Source: Alligator mississippiensis (lineage: Eukaryota > Chordata > Crocodylia > Alligatoridae). Taken from it: 64,000 nt of DNA. Made by a program: the position numbers and the translations under genes. How positions within the stretch are numbered: position 1 is the first letter of the stretch; every line of letters begins with the position of its first letter. The stretch is taken from contig NC_081831.1 of NCBI RefSeq assembly GCF_030867095.1, positions 39,555,319 through 39,619,318 on the forward strand. Direction: 5' to 3'. Of this stretch, positions 23,885-42,868 are shown one piece after another. The notes below the pieces were generated by a model that did not search any database, was not told the DNA's origin, and saw only the letters and a program-made list of their open reading frames with translations.

Positions 23885-24000
23885 ATAGGTTAGACAAGGA
23901 TTTGTGTAGAATGGTTTGGATAGGGATATTTCTGCTTTGAGCAGGGGGTTGGACTAGATGACCTCCTGAGGTCCCTTCCAGCCCTACTTTCCTGTGATTC
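23885..24000 (+). mobile_element. CR1 3' tail fragment
   Basis: The segment ends with TGAGCAGGGGGTTGGACTAG, ATGACCTCCTGAGGTCCCTT and CCAGCCCTACTTTCCTGTGA, the standard CR1 3' end. Only about 115 bp of the 3' end is kept. It lies in the NHSL2 intron after the exon at 23,217. Confidence 0.9.
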
Positions 24001-24009
24001 AATTCTGTT

Positions 24010-24965
24010 TGAACTAGAACAGAACTTTTAGAAAAGCATCTTGATTATAAAATTGCCAGTGATGGTGACTCCTCCATAGCCCCTGAACAGTTAGTCCAGT
24101 GGTTAATTACCTGCACTCAGAAATATTCATATCTTGTTTCTGTTTGCTGGGCTTTCCAGGCAAAGCTTGTTATACCTTTGTTTCCCAGACTGAAGAACCT
24201 TCTATTATGCGATTTACTTTCCTCATGCATAGAATGTTAGAAAATATATTCAAGACACCCCTGATCTGTTTTAAGTTAAACAGATTGAGTTCCTGGCATC
24301 TCTCACTACACAATGTTTTCCAATCCTTGAAACATTTTTGCAGCTCTTCTCTGAACCCTCTGCATTTTATCAACATCCTTCTTGAACTGTGGGCACTAGA
24401 ACTGGCTGTTTTATTGACAGTATATGCTTCAATGAGAGATACTGAGATAAAATAAGTGGCTTACTCTAACAAAAGAAGCCTTTCTGTGTACATCAAATGA
24501 TGTATTAGGCATTTTGGCCACAGCATCACACAGGGAGATCCTTTACACTTTGCATTTAGCTGGCCTAAAATGCATATTGTTTACCTGTACCAAGTTTACT
24601 CAGCAATGCAGTCTGCTCTGAGGCAGTGATCTGTCCTCTCCGCTGTTTACCACTCGCCCAAATGTTGTGACACCTGCAAACTTTATCTGTGATTTCTTTA
24701 AATTATGATAAACACATTAAGTGGTGTAGGGACAAGCATCAATCCTTGTGGAACACCACTAGAAACACATCCACTCAGACAATTCTCTTATTACAGTTAC
24801 ATTCTGAGAGTTATCAAATAGCCAATCTTTACTCCATTTAATGTGGATTTTGTATCATTCTCATTCTCCTAAAAAAATGTCATGTAGTAGCAAATCAGTC
24901 ATCTTACAGGAATCTATTATATCAAGACTATTTCTGAGATCAGCTTGTGCATATCAAGATGAGAT
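24010..24965 (-). mobile_element. Old CR1 LINE fragment, antisense
   Basis: On the plus strand the sequence runs in the antisense order of a CR1 reverse-transcriptase region. The order is CCAGTGGTTAATTACC, TCTGAACCCTCTGCATTTT, GTGGGCACTAGAACTGG, ATTTTGGCCACAGCATCACA, CTGCAAACTTTATC, CTTGTGGAACACCACTAGAA, ACACATCCACTC and CTCCATTTAATGTGG. It is heavily diverged, with no open frame. It lies back to back with the sense CR1 tail at 23,885. Confidence 0.8.
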
Positions 24966-25580
24966 TTGAGATAGAGACTCCTGTGTTGGATTGAACAATT
25001 TTGGAGTTAAGAAATAGTTGCCTACACCAGTGGTATTATTCATCTGGCCCCATGCCTTGCATACCAGATGCAGCGGCCGCTCCAGCCACTCTAGAACTGT
25101 GCTGCCTCTCTCTTCCATTCAAGCAGTTTCAGAGATAGCTTCCTCAGTTTCCAAGATGAGAGCTTGATAACTTCTAACTCTGTGGAATTGCTCCTGGTCC
25201 TCCTCTTTCTGGTGCTGACAACCTATCTAGCCATCTGCATACAGCTGCCCTGTCCTTTTGATTCTAGTGATTATGAACTGTCACACCTCCCTTCTGGATC
25301 CCTCTCTCCCTTGGTAGCCAGTTCTCTTCTTCCTTGAACCTGGGCAGTAATACTTCCTGAATTTGGCTATCCAAGGACTCATCACCTCCCTGCTGTTCTG
25401 CACTATCTATGCTTGTCTTTCTAATCCCAGAATCCTTTCTGTAGCACAGCCACTGGCTCACTCTTCTAGCTGCAGGTAGAGAAGATACCAGTGCTAGAAA
25501 CTGCTTCCCTGCTCTGTGTTCACATGGAATCCACCCTGGCCTGTTTCCATATGGGGTCCACTTCCCTTTGGGCCAGGCGT

Positions 25581-25828
25581 GGCTGGTGAACTCAGACTGG
25601 TGGAGCAGTGGAGCATCCCACAGGAGTGGGGAGAGGGGGGTTGCAGCTGGCCGGCAGCGGGGGGAGGGGGGGTTTGCAGCTGACTGGCAGTGGGGGGTGT
25701 TGCAGCCTCCCCACTACCAGCCGGAGTGCCCAACTGGCTGCAAACCCCACCCCGCCTCCCACCCGGCTGCGAAACCCACCTCTCCTGTGGGACGCTCCAC
25801 TACCCCACCGGTCTGAGTTCACCAGCCA
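25581..25828. mobile_element. Palindromic fold-back element
   Basis: The left arm (about 25,581-25,648) reads GGCTGGTGAACTCAGACTGG and then GTGGAGCATCCCACAGGAG. The right arm (about 25,763-25,828) is the near reverse complement: CTCCTGTGGGACGCTCCAC and then CCGGTCTGAGTTCACCAGCC. The G-rich left core and C-rich right core also pair loosely (GGGTTTGCAGC against GCTGCAAACCCC), so almost the whole 250 bp can fold on itself. No protein is encoded. Confidence 0.75.
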
Positions 25829-27670
<1,842 letters not shown>

Positions 27671-27781
27671 TGATGCTGCAAAGAGACAGAGGAACCATCC
27701 TGATGGAGGGGAAGAGCTTCTTTCAACAGGGCTTGGATTGTCCCCTCTCCCCAAGGCAGTTCACTTCAGCTGCCCTCCTGA

Positions 27782-29088
<1,307 letters not shown>

Positions 29089-29095
29089 AGCTCTA

Positions 29096-29896
29096 GGGGC
29101 GCTTATACACATGACCCCATTACCATATACACATGACGAAAATGTCACTTTGTGTGGCTTAAGGGTATCACACTGTACATGTGAAAGAGTTTTGGGGGTT
29201 TTAAATGAGTTTGCATTGTTGCAAACTAAACTACCTCCCAATGTAGTTTAGTTTGCAATGACACGTTGCAGCTATTAGTCAGCTCACACCCCAGCTGCAG
29301 GAGAGGCAGGCAGGCTCCAAAGGAAAAAAGAGCCCCTCGTTGCGTCTGCCTTCAGCAGGCACCTGCTAATGGTAGAAGCAGCAAGGGGCTCAATTCTTTT
29401 TTTTTTTCCAGCAGAGCCTGCTTACCTCTCCTCCAGCTGGGGGGGCAAGCTGCCAGAAGGCCAGGCAGCCCCAGGGCTGCAGGGGGCCCTGGTCCTTCCC
29501 TCTGCGGCAGAGCCCGCCTGGGCAGGCTGCTAGTAAGCCAGGTGCTGCCCCAACTCAGGGTCAGGAAAGAGTTGGATTGGGCCAGGTGCTGCCTCCAAGC
29601 TGGGGCAGCACCTAGCCCACTAGCAGCCCTCCCAGGCAGCCCCAGTGGATACCGCTGCCACAGAGGGAAGGACTAGGCCCCCCTGCAGCTCAGGGGCTGC
29701 TCGGCCCACCGGCAGCTTGCTCCCAAGCTGTGAGCAGGCTCTGCCAGAAAAAAAAAGGATCAGGCCCTTCGCCTTAACAATGATGGAAAACTAGACCCCC
29801 TAAATTGAAATGGTGGGCTTCAGTTAAACTCACTGTTTCAATTTAGGGGAGAATGCAACCACAAGAACTAAACCCTCGTCACATGTACAAGCACCC
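29096..29896. mobile_element. Large palindromic DNA transposon (MITE/fold-back)
   Basis: The left terminus GGGGCGCTTATACACATGAC and the reverse complement of the right terminus, GGGTGCTTGTACATGTGAC, form inverted ends, each bordered by TA (29,094-29,095 and 29,897-29,898). Inside there are subterminal hairpins. One is a perfect 16-bp stem TTGCAAACTAAACTAC (29,219-29,234 with 29,243-29,258). Another is CCCTAAATTGAAA/TTTCAATTTAGGG near 29,797-29,848. The core is an inverted repeat with arms of about 170 bp (about 29,393-29,565 and 29,585-29,768) sharing GCAGAGCCTGCT, GCAAGCTGCC, TCCTTCCCTCTG and AGGTGCTGCC. No transposase is present. TA borders would fit a TA-targeting superfamily, but the family is not identified. 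Confidence 0.75.
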
Positions 29897-29898
29897 TA

Positions 29899-31377
29899 GT
29901 TGAGAAGGAGAGTCAGCGTAGCCTGCGAGGCATGTCTTGAGAAACTAGAAGGCCTCGTTCAGTCCCAGGCTAAATGAGCAGGAGACACTCCTCCAGCATG
30001 TGGTCCATTGTGGTTGGGGGGTGGTGCAGAAACCAGTGCACAGGGTGAAGTGGCCTCTGTCCTGCAGCAGCAGTGCTTGCTCCTCTTAAGCACCTGCTGG
30101 AGCTTAGGACTTGAAATGTATATGGACTGTACAGAGGCTCAGCAAGACTCAGCTTCTCTGAGCCGTTCAGCCATGACTCTGCATCCCCCACTTACACTGC
30201 CCCCTCCCCCCACTCCAGTGCCATGTTAGTGCTCTCCTGTGGGGTTTACTGTTGCCAAAACCTCAGCCTCTGATCTCAGGCCACTCCAAGCCCCATGGCT
30301 GGATCCTCTCATTAGGAATGCTCTTGCTGAGCCCTTGTCTTTCTTGTCCCTGTACCCCCATGCTGCTGCCAAGCCCAACTGCCCATACACAAGCTGCAGT
30401 GGTCTCAGTGACTTGTGATACTTTGTGTCTCCATGGGCAAGTCTCATCCAGTCCATCATCTCCATGTTCCCAAGGCTGGGAGTCATTCACCCACCTTTGC
30501 TCTATCTCTCTCTGTGGGGCTGGATCTCACTGCTAACTACTCGTTCCTCTTCTTGCTTGTCATAGTTCTCCCCTGACCTACTGCTGCTGACTTAAATGGC
30601 AGGGAGGGGAATTCAGACTGCATGCCAAGAAAAAGAAACCCTACTTTCTCACAAGACAAAGGTCATGGGGATCATTAACCCTTTTGCAGCCAAAGCCTGC
30701 TCTCTGGCTGTTCTGGTCCTGCTGATAAGGGACTTCCTAATAAAGCTGATGAAGGAAGAATGAATGTCAAAATTACCTTCCCTTCCTTGAAAAGGTATCT
30801 GTCACCAGCCAGAAGGTATGGCTCATAGAACAGTATGAGTTCCCTTGCCTCACTCACTTCTCCCCATGGGTGAACTTGATTGGCCTACCTGCATGGCAGG
30901 TGCCACTTGAAGCAAGCAGGGCTCCCACCTCACCAGCTCTGCCTCACACTCTCAGTGACTCTCACCACAAGAGATGATGGAGGGGACAAGTGGCCACATG
31001 CTGGTCCTGGAAAGATGCTAAGACTGGCTCCCACTGATGCAGAGCATCGCCTTCCTGTCAGCACTTCCACATTCCCCAGGATCACACACATGCACATCCC
31101 TTGCCATGTGCCAATGCCCTGTATCAACCTGCCCAGCCTGCTGGTGAAAGCCAAGTACCTCTGGCCACTAATACACCTGGGCAGAGTTGTGTGGGAATCA
31201 GCACCCCTCTACCAGCAGCCTGTAGAGCTTCCTCTAATTTGTCCCCATTTATGAGTCGAATCTCTCTCTGCTTTCCAGGACCTGAAGCAAATTCTGTATT
31301 CCAGTGGGAATGAAGACATTTCAGGGTGTCTCTTATTTATGACATTGATGGGCTGTGAAATAGCAAACCTGAGGTTA
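29899..31377. other. NHSL2 intron, unclassified part
   Basis: I see no gene or clear repeat. Confidence 0.4.
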
Positions 31378-31512
31378 TGAAAAGCAAGGATTGTTGTGGT
31401 GCTATCTTTTATTGGACCAACTGCATGGTTGAGATAAATTTAGTCCAAGTCTATCCCAACTATTCAGTTGGTCTAATAAACGATACTGCCCACAAAAATC
31501 TTTGCTTCTCAA
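31378..31512. mobile_element. Palindromic fold-back element, same family as 10,741
   Basis: The left arm (GCAAGGATTGTTGTGGTGC, ATCTTTTATTGGACCAACTG, then GGTTGAGATAAA) and right arm (TCCCAACTATTCAGTTGG, TCTAATAAACGAT, CACAAAAATCTTTGC) are near reverse complements with almost no spacer. The core word TCTTTTATTRGACCAACT and its inverse are shared with the element at 10,741-10,970. The tail words TTTCCTGGACCATCACAGCT parallel CCTATAGACCAATATGGCTA there. Confidence 0.7.
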
Positions 31513-31785
31513 ATATTTCCTGGACCATCACAGCTACATCATTCCAATACTACCAGACCTGAAGGCTGTTCCTGGTCCAGGGCTGAGCCCTGCCTGTGCA
31601 AACTTGAGACCCTGGAATTGTGAGGTGGAAGGAGAAATAGAAGGCCTAGGAAACATCAGCAGTTGATCTGCTGCAAGGGTTTGAATGTTAGAGTCCAACC
31701 TGAGACAGGGCAGGGAGTAGGGCAGGTAATAAAAGTTTATCACATGGCTTTGTATTTTGTCAGACAGTGGCTCATACTGTCCCTT

Positions 31786-31824
31786 CATGTCTGTCTGTCT
31801 GTCTGCCTGCCTGTCTGTCTCTTA
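31786..31824 (+). repeat. (CTGT)n/(CTGC)n microsatellite
   Basis: Imperfect tetranucleotide run of CTGT with a few CTGC units, followed by a short ACAC run. Confidence 0.8.
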
Positions 31825-32825
31825 CACACATACACACAGCAGTGGTGGGTTACATTACACGTGTGACCATCTCATGTACCTTTTTTAACCCTTCTTTGTA
31901 GGACAAATATTCCAACCCCCTGGATTGCTTCAAACAGCTGATTTTTAAATAATTAATATTCCAGAGAAATGTTTCCCCTCTGCCCTTGAAACTGGAATTT
32001 CTCCCTCCCTGCTACCAACAAAACACAGGCTTCAGTCTGTAGCAGGTGTAGTGGCTGATATGTTGTTTCTAGCCCTGACTGACTGTGAGAAATTGGCTTC
32101 ATTCTTTCTGGAGAAGACTTTTTAGATCCTTGGTGGAGGTCTTCATACTCCCATCTGTATACTCAGAGCCAGAAGGCTAAGGGCCCAGCTTGAAAAACAA
32201 GCCCAAGAGACATTTTCAGGTTCTCTACCATATTTTTAAAGTAACTTCATGAAATTCCATAGCCTGCACACAGTGGGTATGTGGGGACATGAATTGCTTC
32301 CCTGCACCATTGCTACTCAGGTGTGTGGTGTTGCCCTAAACTCATGCCCACAGTTGGTATCCTTGACCCACATGCTACCATACTTACACACATATGCACA
32401 CCCACATATAAGGATAGTCACATCACAGCACACGGGTCATTCTGTGGGTTTGCACCACACTCTGGGTGCTTCTTAAAACCAGGCCCCTTGTTACATGCTA
32501 CTGCCTCTGCAACCAGTCTGTCCCTGGTACACACACTTTGTTGTTTGTTGTGACATCCAACACTCAGCCCCATTGCTGGCCCTACACAGCCTGTACTGAA
32601 GGCCCTGTGCACTTCAGCACAACTATTTGAGCTCACATGGGATGATAGAAAACTGAGGCGTTACCTGTGGAGACAAGAAGTAGCTTGTGTTATCAGCTCA
32701 AGGCACTGAGTTCACCCCAGCATGGCAGCATGGCTTTGCCTAAATCAGTGGAGTGGGGCATTAAACCAAAAATCACATAGTCCAAGGGCTTTGAGCAACT
32801 CTTGCTTGGCAGAGCCCTGTGGCCC

Positions 32826-32995
32826 AGATCAGAGGCAGCAGTGTAACTACAGGGGGGTGACTGAGGCACCAGCCCCAGGTGCTTACTTGAGGGAGGCACA
32901 GAAAGAGCAACTCTGCATTGCTGGCCTGACTGCCACTGGCAGCCCCACTGCAGCTGCCACCCCTGTTACTGCTACCATCTCGAGTGCAGAGAAGC
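32826..32995 (+). repeat. Interspersed repeat related to 19,138-19,278
   Basis: The words CAGATCAGAGGCAGCAG, GTGTAACTACAGGGGGGTG and ACTGAGGCACCAGCC match the antisense copy at 19,138-19,278. Its right border is not clear. It ends shortly before the NHSL2 exon at 33,145. Confidence 0.45.
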
Positions 32996-33053
32996 CCAGC
33001 TATGCCTTTGATCAGGAGGGTGGGCCTGCAGGTGGTGGGAGTAGGGAGCCTGA

Positions 33054-36600
<3,547 letters not shown>

Positions 36601-38937
36601 GCAATAGCAATGGTCCAACATTCAGTCCACATGCCACCATAGTGGAGTCTGCATCATGCAGCTTTGTTCCTGAGGTTGGTAATGGGAGATACTCAACACA
36701 TGAGGCTGGCACCCCCCGGCCTCTGCCAGCTCCACTGAGAAAGACATTCAGTGATCTAGGGGAGACCCTGCAAGCACATTGCTGCCAGGCCCCTACAAGG
36801 ATGGAGAGCACAGGCACAACCTACACCAGTCCTTCTTGCAACAGACCAAAGGACTCTACTTTCTCCCCCTCTTGGAATGCAAGTTCCTTCAACTATATGA
36901 GCCCATCAAGTCCAGTCGCAAGCCAGAGCAAACTAGCCAATGAAAACATGTGTTCTTCACCATGCAGTTCCAAGGTGTCTCCAGACATAGGCTCACCTGT
37001 GACCAGCGACAGCACAACCTCCTTCTTCATTGGTAAAGACAACCTCATAGGAAGCAACGGGTCCAGCTCATTCTGCAGTGCTCCTGAGTCATCCATGAAT
37101 GCTGTAGGCAGCCAGAAGCCAGAGGAGAAAGAAGCCAAGGTGAACTTCTTGCCTAGCAGTGCAGAAGATGTAGAGCCCTCCCAGGCGGAAATGGACAGAA
37201 GTGCCTGTAGGTTCCGTGAGAGGTCATTGTCCGTGCCTACAGATTCAGGTTCTCTTTGTTCTGTGGATATCATGTACACTGAGAACCGTCGAGGCAGTGC
37301 CAATTATGCACTGAGCTACCCCAGTGCCAGCTCTGAAGGTAGCACAAGTACAGATAATATCTCCTTAGGTTTGGAGCAGGATGACCAGCAGAGGCGACGC
37401 TCCAAAAGCATCTCTCTCAAAAAGGCTAAGAAGAAGCCCTCCCCACCTACACGCAGTGTCTCTTTAATTAAAGATGGACAGGTTGTCAAAGCAGAATCTG
37501 TTTCAGTGTTGCCAAAGGACCAGAGACCCAAGAGCCTTTGCATCCCATTAGATCACCAGGGACATAACTTTGTGCACACCGATGCCCAGGGTAACACAGC
37601 AGTGCCTCCCACAAGGGACCAGGACAACATGCATTTTTCTCATCAGTGGTATCTCATGGACTGGAAGTCCAGTGATCCTTACCGGTCTCTGTCCAGTTCC
37701 AGTACTGCCACAGGTACCACTGTGATCGAATGTGTTAAGGTGCAGGGCAGCTCTGAGTCCCTTATCTCCCCCTCCATTTCCAGAGCCACCACACCTTCCC
37801 AGCTCTCCACTGAGGTGGACATGAAAACCTCCTCACCAGGGAGACCCACTGGGCTGATGTCCCCCTCCAGTGGCTACTCCAGCCAGTCAGAAACCCCAAC
37901 ACCAACCATCCCCACATCAGCCATTCTCGGACACTCTCCACACCAGACCAACAGGGTGAGGCCGCTGGTCCCTGAAAGGAAGTCATCACTGCCCCCGGTA
38001 TCACCTATGGAGAGGAGCCCTAAGTCTAGACTATCCTTCGACTTGCCAATTAATCCACCAACACACCTGGACCTTTCAGGGCTAAAGATCTCTCTTAAGG
38101 GTAAGACCAAAGTGAGCAGGCATCATTCTGACTCCACATTTGGAACCAAGCTTGGCCAGAAGACAAGCACCATCCAGCCCATCATGCCTGTGGTCACACA
38201 GTCAGACCTGAGGTCAGTTCGTTTGCGCTCTATCAGCAAGTCAGAACCAGAGGATAATACTGATAGCCCAGACCATGCTGAGGAGCAGAGAGAAGATGTC
38301 TTCTCCCCTCCGGAGAGGAAAGTGAAGCCCCCAGTAGCAGAGAAGCCACCATTATCCAGAAGACCCCCAAACATCCTTCACAAGCAACCACCTTTACAGG
38401 AGGAGTCCCCCCTAGCATCCCCAACCTCCCCTCTGACTCCACCAGGTGCCACTGCCAGAGAGAAGGCACTGTCACAAGACATGTACGTAGCCGTCCGGAA
38501 ACCCAAGCTGAAGATTTCTGATGATAGGAGCCCTGGGGAGCCCCCTTTGCCCCTGGCAGCTGCACTACCATCCCCCCAGGGCTCTCAGGGGATGTTTTTC
38601 TCAGGAACACAGAGACTGTCTCAGAGCAGCCTGGAAGACGAGCTGCAACTGGCACCAGAGAGGAGCAATGCCCCCAGTGGTCCTGATGGGGAGAAGAGGA
38701 AAGCCAAGATCCCTCCCCCAGTTCCAAAGAAGCCCAGTGTGCTCTACCTGCCACTCATCACTCCCTTGCCCCCACAAGGGCCCAGTCAAGGAGAGCAGAG
38801 GTTGACGCCTAGCCCTATCATCACGCTGGATGAAGACAACAGCTGCTGTGACCCAACCATGAGTGACCTGCTGCCACCCACAGCACAGGAGAAGACAGTG
38901 AACTCTCCAGCTGTTGTGTCTGGGGAGATTCCTTCAG
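36601..38937 (+). CDS. NHSL2: NHSL2 large central exon (778 residues)
   Basis: This is the single large exon typical of NHS-family genes. It encodes most of a Ser/Pro-rich, probably disordered scaffold. Visible family landmarks, with residue positions within the exon: SKSISLKKAKKKPSPPTRSV (about 267-286); SPSSGYSSQSETPTPTIP (about 421); PERKSSLPPVSP with KSRLSFDLP and LDLSGLKISLKGK (about 457-500); KPPVAEKPPLSRRPP (about 574); DMYVAVRKPKLKISD (about 627); KIPPPVPKKPSVLYLPL (about 703). The Pro-rich K.PP.P..P blocks could bind SH3 or EVH1 domains; this is inference. The frame is intact with no stops. Open frame upstream (36,528-36,600) is intron; the acceptor CTAG ends at 36,600. The donor is CAG|GTCAGT. 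Joined with the other exons here, it gives a 1,133-residue C-terminal portion. NHS-family proteins act at lamellipodia and junctions through the WAVE complex. Confidence 0.95.
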
Positions 38938-39024
38938 GTCAGTGTGACAGTGGCCCTGCTGCCTTCCCCCCTGTCACGCCAGAGTAGCACTGTCCCAGGT
39001 TGTCTTGATTTGCTGGAGGGAGGG
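38938..39024. other. Intron between NHSL2 large exon and CR1 copy
   Basis: The frame continues open for about 17 codons past the donor to a TAG at 38,985-38,987. A retained intron would therefore give a slightly longer, alternative C-terminus lacking the last two exons. Splicing at GTCAGT is the expected form. Confidence 0.5.
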
Positions 39025-39878
39025 TAGTAGATATGCTGAAGGATAGGGCTAGGATTCAGAATTATCTAGACAAATTGGAGGATTAGGCCAAAAGGAATCT
39101 TGTGAAGTTCAATAAGGACAAGTGCAAAGTCTTGCACTTAGGACAGAACAATCCCATGTGCCGATACAAGCTGGGTGCTAAGCAGCAGCTCTGCAGAAAA
39201 GGACCTAGGGGTTACAGTGAACAATAAGCTGAATGTGAGCTAATCGTGTGCCCTTATTGCAAAGAAGGCTAATGGCATACTGGGCTGCGTTGGTAGGTGT
39301 GTTGCCAGTAGATCAAGGGAAGTGATTATTCCCTTCTATTCAGCACTGGTGAGGTCGCATCTGGAGTACTGTGTTCAGTTTTGGGTCCCCCACTACAGAA
39401 AAGATGTGGATAAATTGGAGAGTACAGTGGAGGGCAACAAAAATGATGAGGGGGCTAATGGACATTACTTATAAGGAAAGACTGAGGGAACTGGGCTTAT
39501 TTAGTCTAGAGAAGAGAAGACTGAGAGGAGACTTAATAGCAGCCTTCAACTAGTTGAACGGGGTTTGAAAGAGGATGGAGCTAAACTGTTTTCAGTGGTA
39601 GCAGATGACAGAACAAGGAGCAATGCTCTCAAGTTGCAGCAAGGGAAGTTTAGGTTAAATATTAGGAAGAATTTTCTCACTAGGAGGGTAGTAAAACACT
39701 GTAACAAGTTACGCAGGGAGGTGGTGGAAGCTCCATCCTTGGAGGTTTTCAAAACCCAGCTAGACAAAGCTTTGGCTGGAATGATCTAGTTGACGATGGT
39801 CCTGCTTTGAGCAGGAGGTTGGACTAGATGGCCTCCAGAGGTCCCTTCCAACCCTAACTTTGTATGATTCTATGATTT
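39025..39878 (+). mobile_element. CR1-type LINE, 5'-truncated 3' end
   Basis: It is a classical CR1 3' segment. Translated pieces include FNKDKCKVLHLG-like sequence (from TTCAATAAGGACAAGTGCAA), [16 protein letters not shown]-like sequence, and [38 protein letters not shown] and VVEAPSLEVFKTQLDKALAG. It ends with GGAGGTTGGACTAGATGGCC, TCCAGAGGTCCCTTCCAACC and TATGATTCTATGATT. Several stops and frame changes mark it as old. It sits in the NHSL2 intron between the large exon and the penultimate exon. Confidence 0.92.
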
Positions 39879-40203
39879 TTAGCAAATGACATAGTAAGGA
39901 CCACCTTTTGGGTGGTGGGTTTCCGTAGGAAAGGATCATGGAAGGAAAACAAAAGAGGGTTTGGGGGCCAGGTGCAAGGAGAAAAGCATAAGAGGGGCAG
40001 GTGTAGGATGAAGGTGATGGGAAGAGACTGTAAGGGATAGGAAGAACCTGAGCAAACAGCATCTCAACACTGGGTAGAGATTGGCCAGTCCAAGTCACAG
40101 GAGGTTCCAGGAAGGTCTGGAGTTACCAGTTCGGCTGCTCCTGCCTAGCTGAACATCTACCTAGCTTTTCTCTTCAGTTCTTCCCAAGGCTTCTAGGCAG
40201 TGA

Positions 40204-40259
40204 GATGTGATGTGATGTGATGTGATGTGATGTGATGTGATGTGATGTGATGTGATGTG
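40204..40259 (+). repeat. (ATGTG)n pentanucleotide microsatellite
   Basis: About eleven perfect copies of the 5-mer unit GATGT lie in the NHSL2 intron. Purity suggests recent slippage, so the length is probably variable between individuals. Confidence 0.95.
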
Positions 40260-40742
40260 CAGTACTCGGCAGCACCGTTATGCAGTTACCCGAGATGGAT
40301 GGACTGGGACCTGGAGGGTGACACCCCTACAAAGGGAACCCTGAGTTCTTTCATAACCTAAGGCTCTGTCCTACAGAACTGACATGGAAATCAGGGAGAG
40401 TTGCCCATCCAAGGGCTGACCTACTTAAGAGTGGCACTGGCTTCTGGCACATCCCTGCCACTGTATTGTCCAACATCATATGTTATTACAGGGGCAACAG
40501 GAGTAATGGGCAAGGGCAAAAAGTCCCTTCTTCCTTGCTAGATTTCACCTCCCATTCAGTAGGAGCTCCCTCGTGCCATACAGCAGATGTGTACTGCTGA
40601 CGCTAATTCTTGTTGTTCTGAATGACTGTGTTTTGCTCCAGCTGATCTTCAATAACAGGCTGTGGGCACTGGCACAATGGCTTGGCTCCATGGTGTGGTA
40701 TATGCTATACATATTTTTGGGTGGTGGCTATCTTCAGCTTGA

Positions 40743-41015
<273 letters not shown>

Positions 41016-42505
41016 TAGCTAGCAAGTGGTGTCTTTGCCAGTCAGCAGCGGAGCCAAGACCTGAACTTCCCCCTTTCCAGGGAGGGCATGTTGATAGGAA
41101 AAGCGATGCCTACCCTTGCTCAGGCTGACTGCTCAGGCAACAGATAGACAGGGCTGTCTAATTCAGTCTAATTCATTTCACCAGCACCAGCACATCTAGT
41201 AGGCTAGCATAGCAGAAATACCAGTGGAGACACTCCATGTCCAGCAACATGTTTCAGGGCACATATAGCTGAGTCTTCTCCAGAAAGCCTCCTTGGTGAT
41301 GAGTCTGATCCCCTCCTGTGGTCCTGGTGCCCATGTTTCACAAAGTAGAGTTGGCTCCAAAACCTGGGAGATATTCTTTCCTGAATCAGGGTATCTGCAT
41401 GAGTCCAGGGACATCAGTCCCTGCAGTTGCTTTAAGTAGGTCACCCATGTGACTTTTAATCCAAAGAAAATGCCCCCAAGCTTGTGTTCCAAGCCCTGGG
41501 ATTTCAACAGCAGCCTCAGTGCTTTGTGCCTGAGGCTTTCTCATTGTCTCATTGTCATGATGGGCCTTTAAGGGGTGGTAGTCCATCTTTCCTGGGGATA
41601 CTTGCCAAGTACTGCATGGTGCTACAATCCATGAAGTATGTTTCAGCCCAGTTGTGCCTTATCATAAAACCATTGATGACTTTTCTGGATGGAATAGATA
41701 GTTCTAGGGAACCACCTACCTGTTTTGAAATGCAAGGGTCTACAGATCATTACCCTGGCAGCTGCTGGTTGCTCTTGGAAATGAACTGGAGGGGGCAGGG
41801 TGGGGGGGGTTCAGTGAAGTTCCTGGAATACAACAGTCCACAGTATGTGTCCTGTCCCCGTCCCCATCCCCCACCATCAGTATGAGCATTAACTGTCCTC
41901 CTTGTTGGCAGACCCAGGTAAGGCCAAGAACAGGATGTGCCATGGAACCTGACCTCCCTTCCCTCCCTAAATGTGACCTTTCCAGCTGAGGCTTAAGACA
42001 GCTGGTGCTGAGTGGTTGGTTGGCATCATAGGAGGATGGGACTACCTGTGCTATCCTAACTCAGTCCTGGAAGAGATTAGTCTCTAGAGTAAGCAGCACA
42101 GGACTATTGTCCAGCTTGAGACTTCTAAGTACAGCTGCGGGTCTAATTCATCCCTAATGGGACTCTATTGACTTTAGGGAACTCATGCCATCAGTGAATT
42201 TGGTCTCGTGTCTGTTATTTTAATGAGAAAATGCCCCTCACTAGTTCAGTGAATAATCTGGCCTCTGTATCCCTCAGCAGTGACTGGTCACATGGGATTT
42301 GCTGTTATATACGGGAATCATTTCAGGGTCAGAGTGAGAGCAGTCACTGCTCTCATAATCACAGACAAGCCTGACTTGAAGGTAAATCACTGTGACTGGG
42401 CAATGTCCAGTCAACAAGCAGAGTCCATAAAATAAGAGTATTCCCTGGGGTTCTGTTAAAGATATCTCTGAGGGCTCCTTCTCCTCTAGAAACCAGTACA
42501 CATAA

Positions 42506-42868
<363 letters not shown>

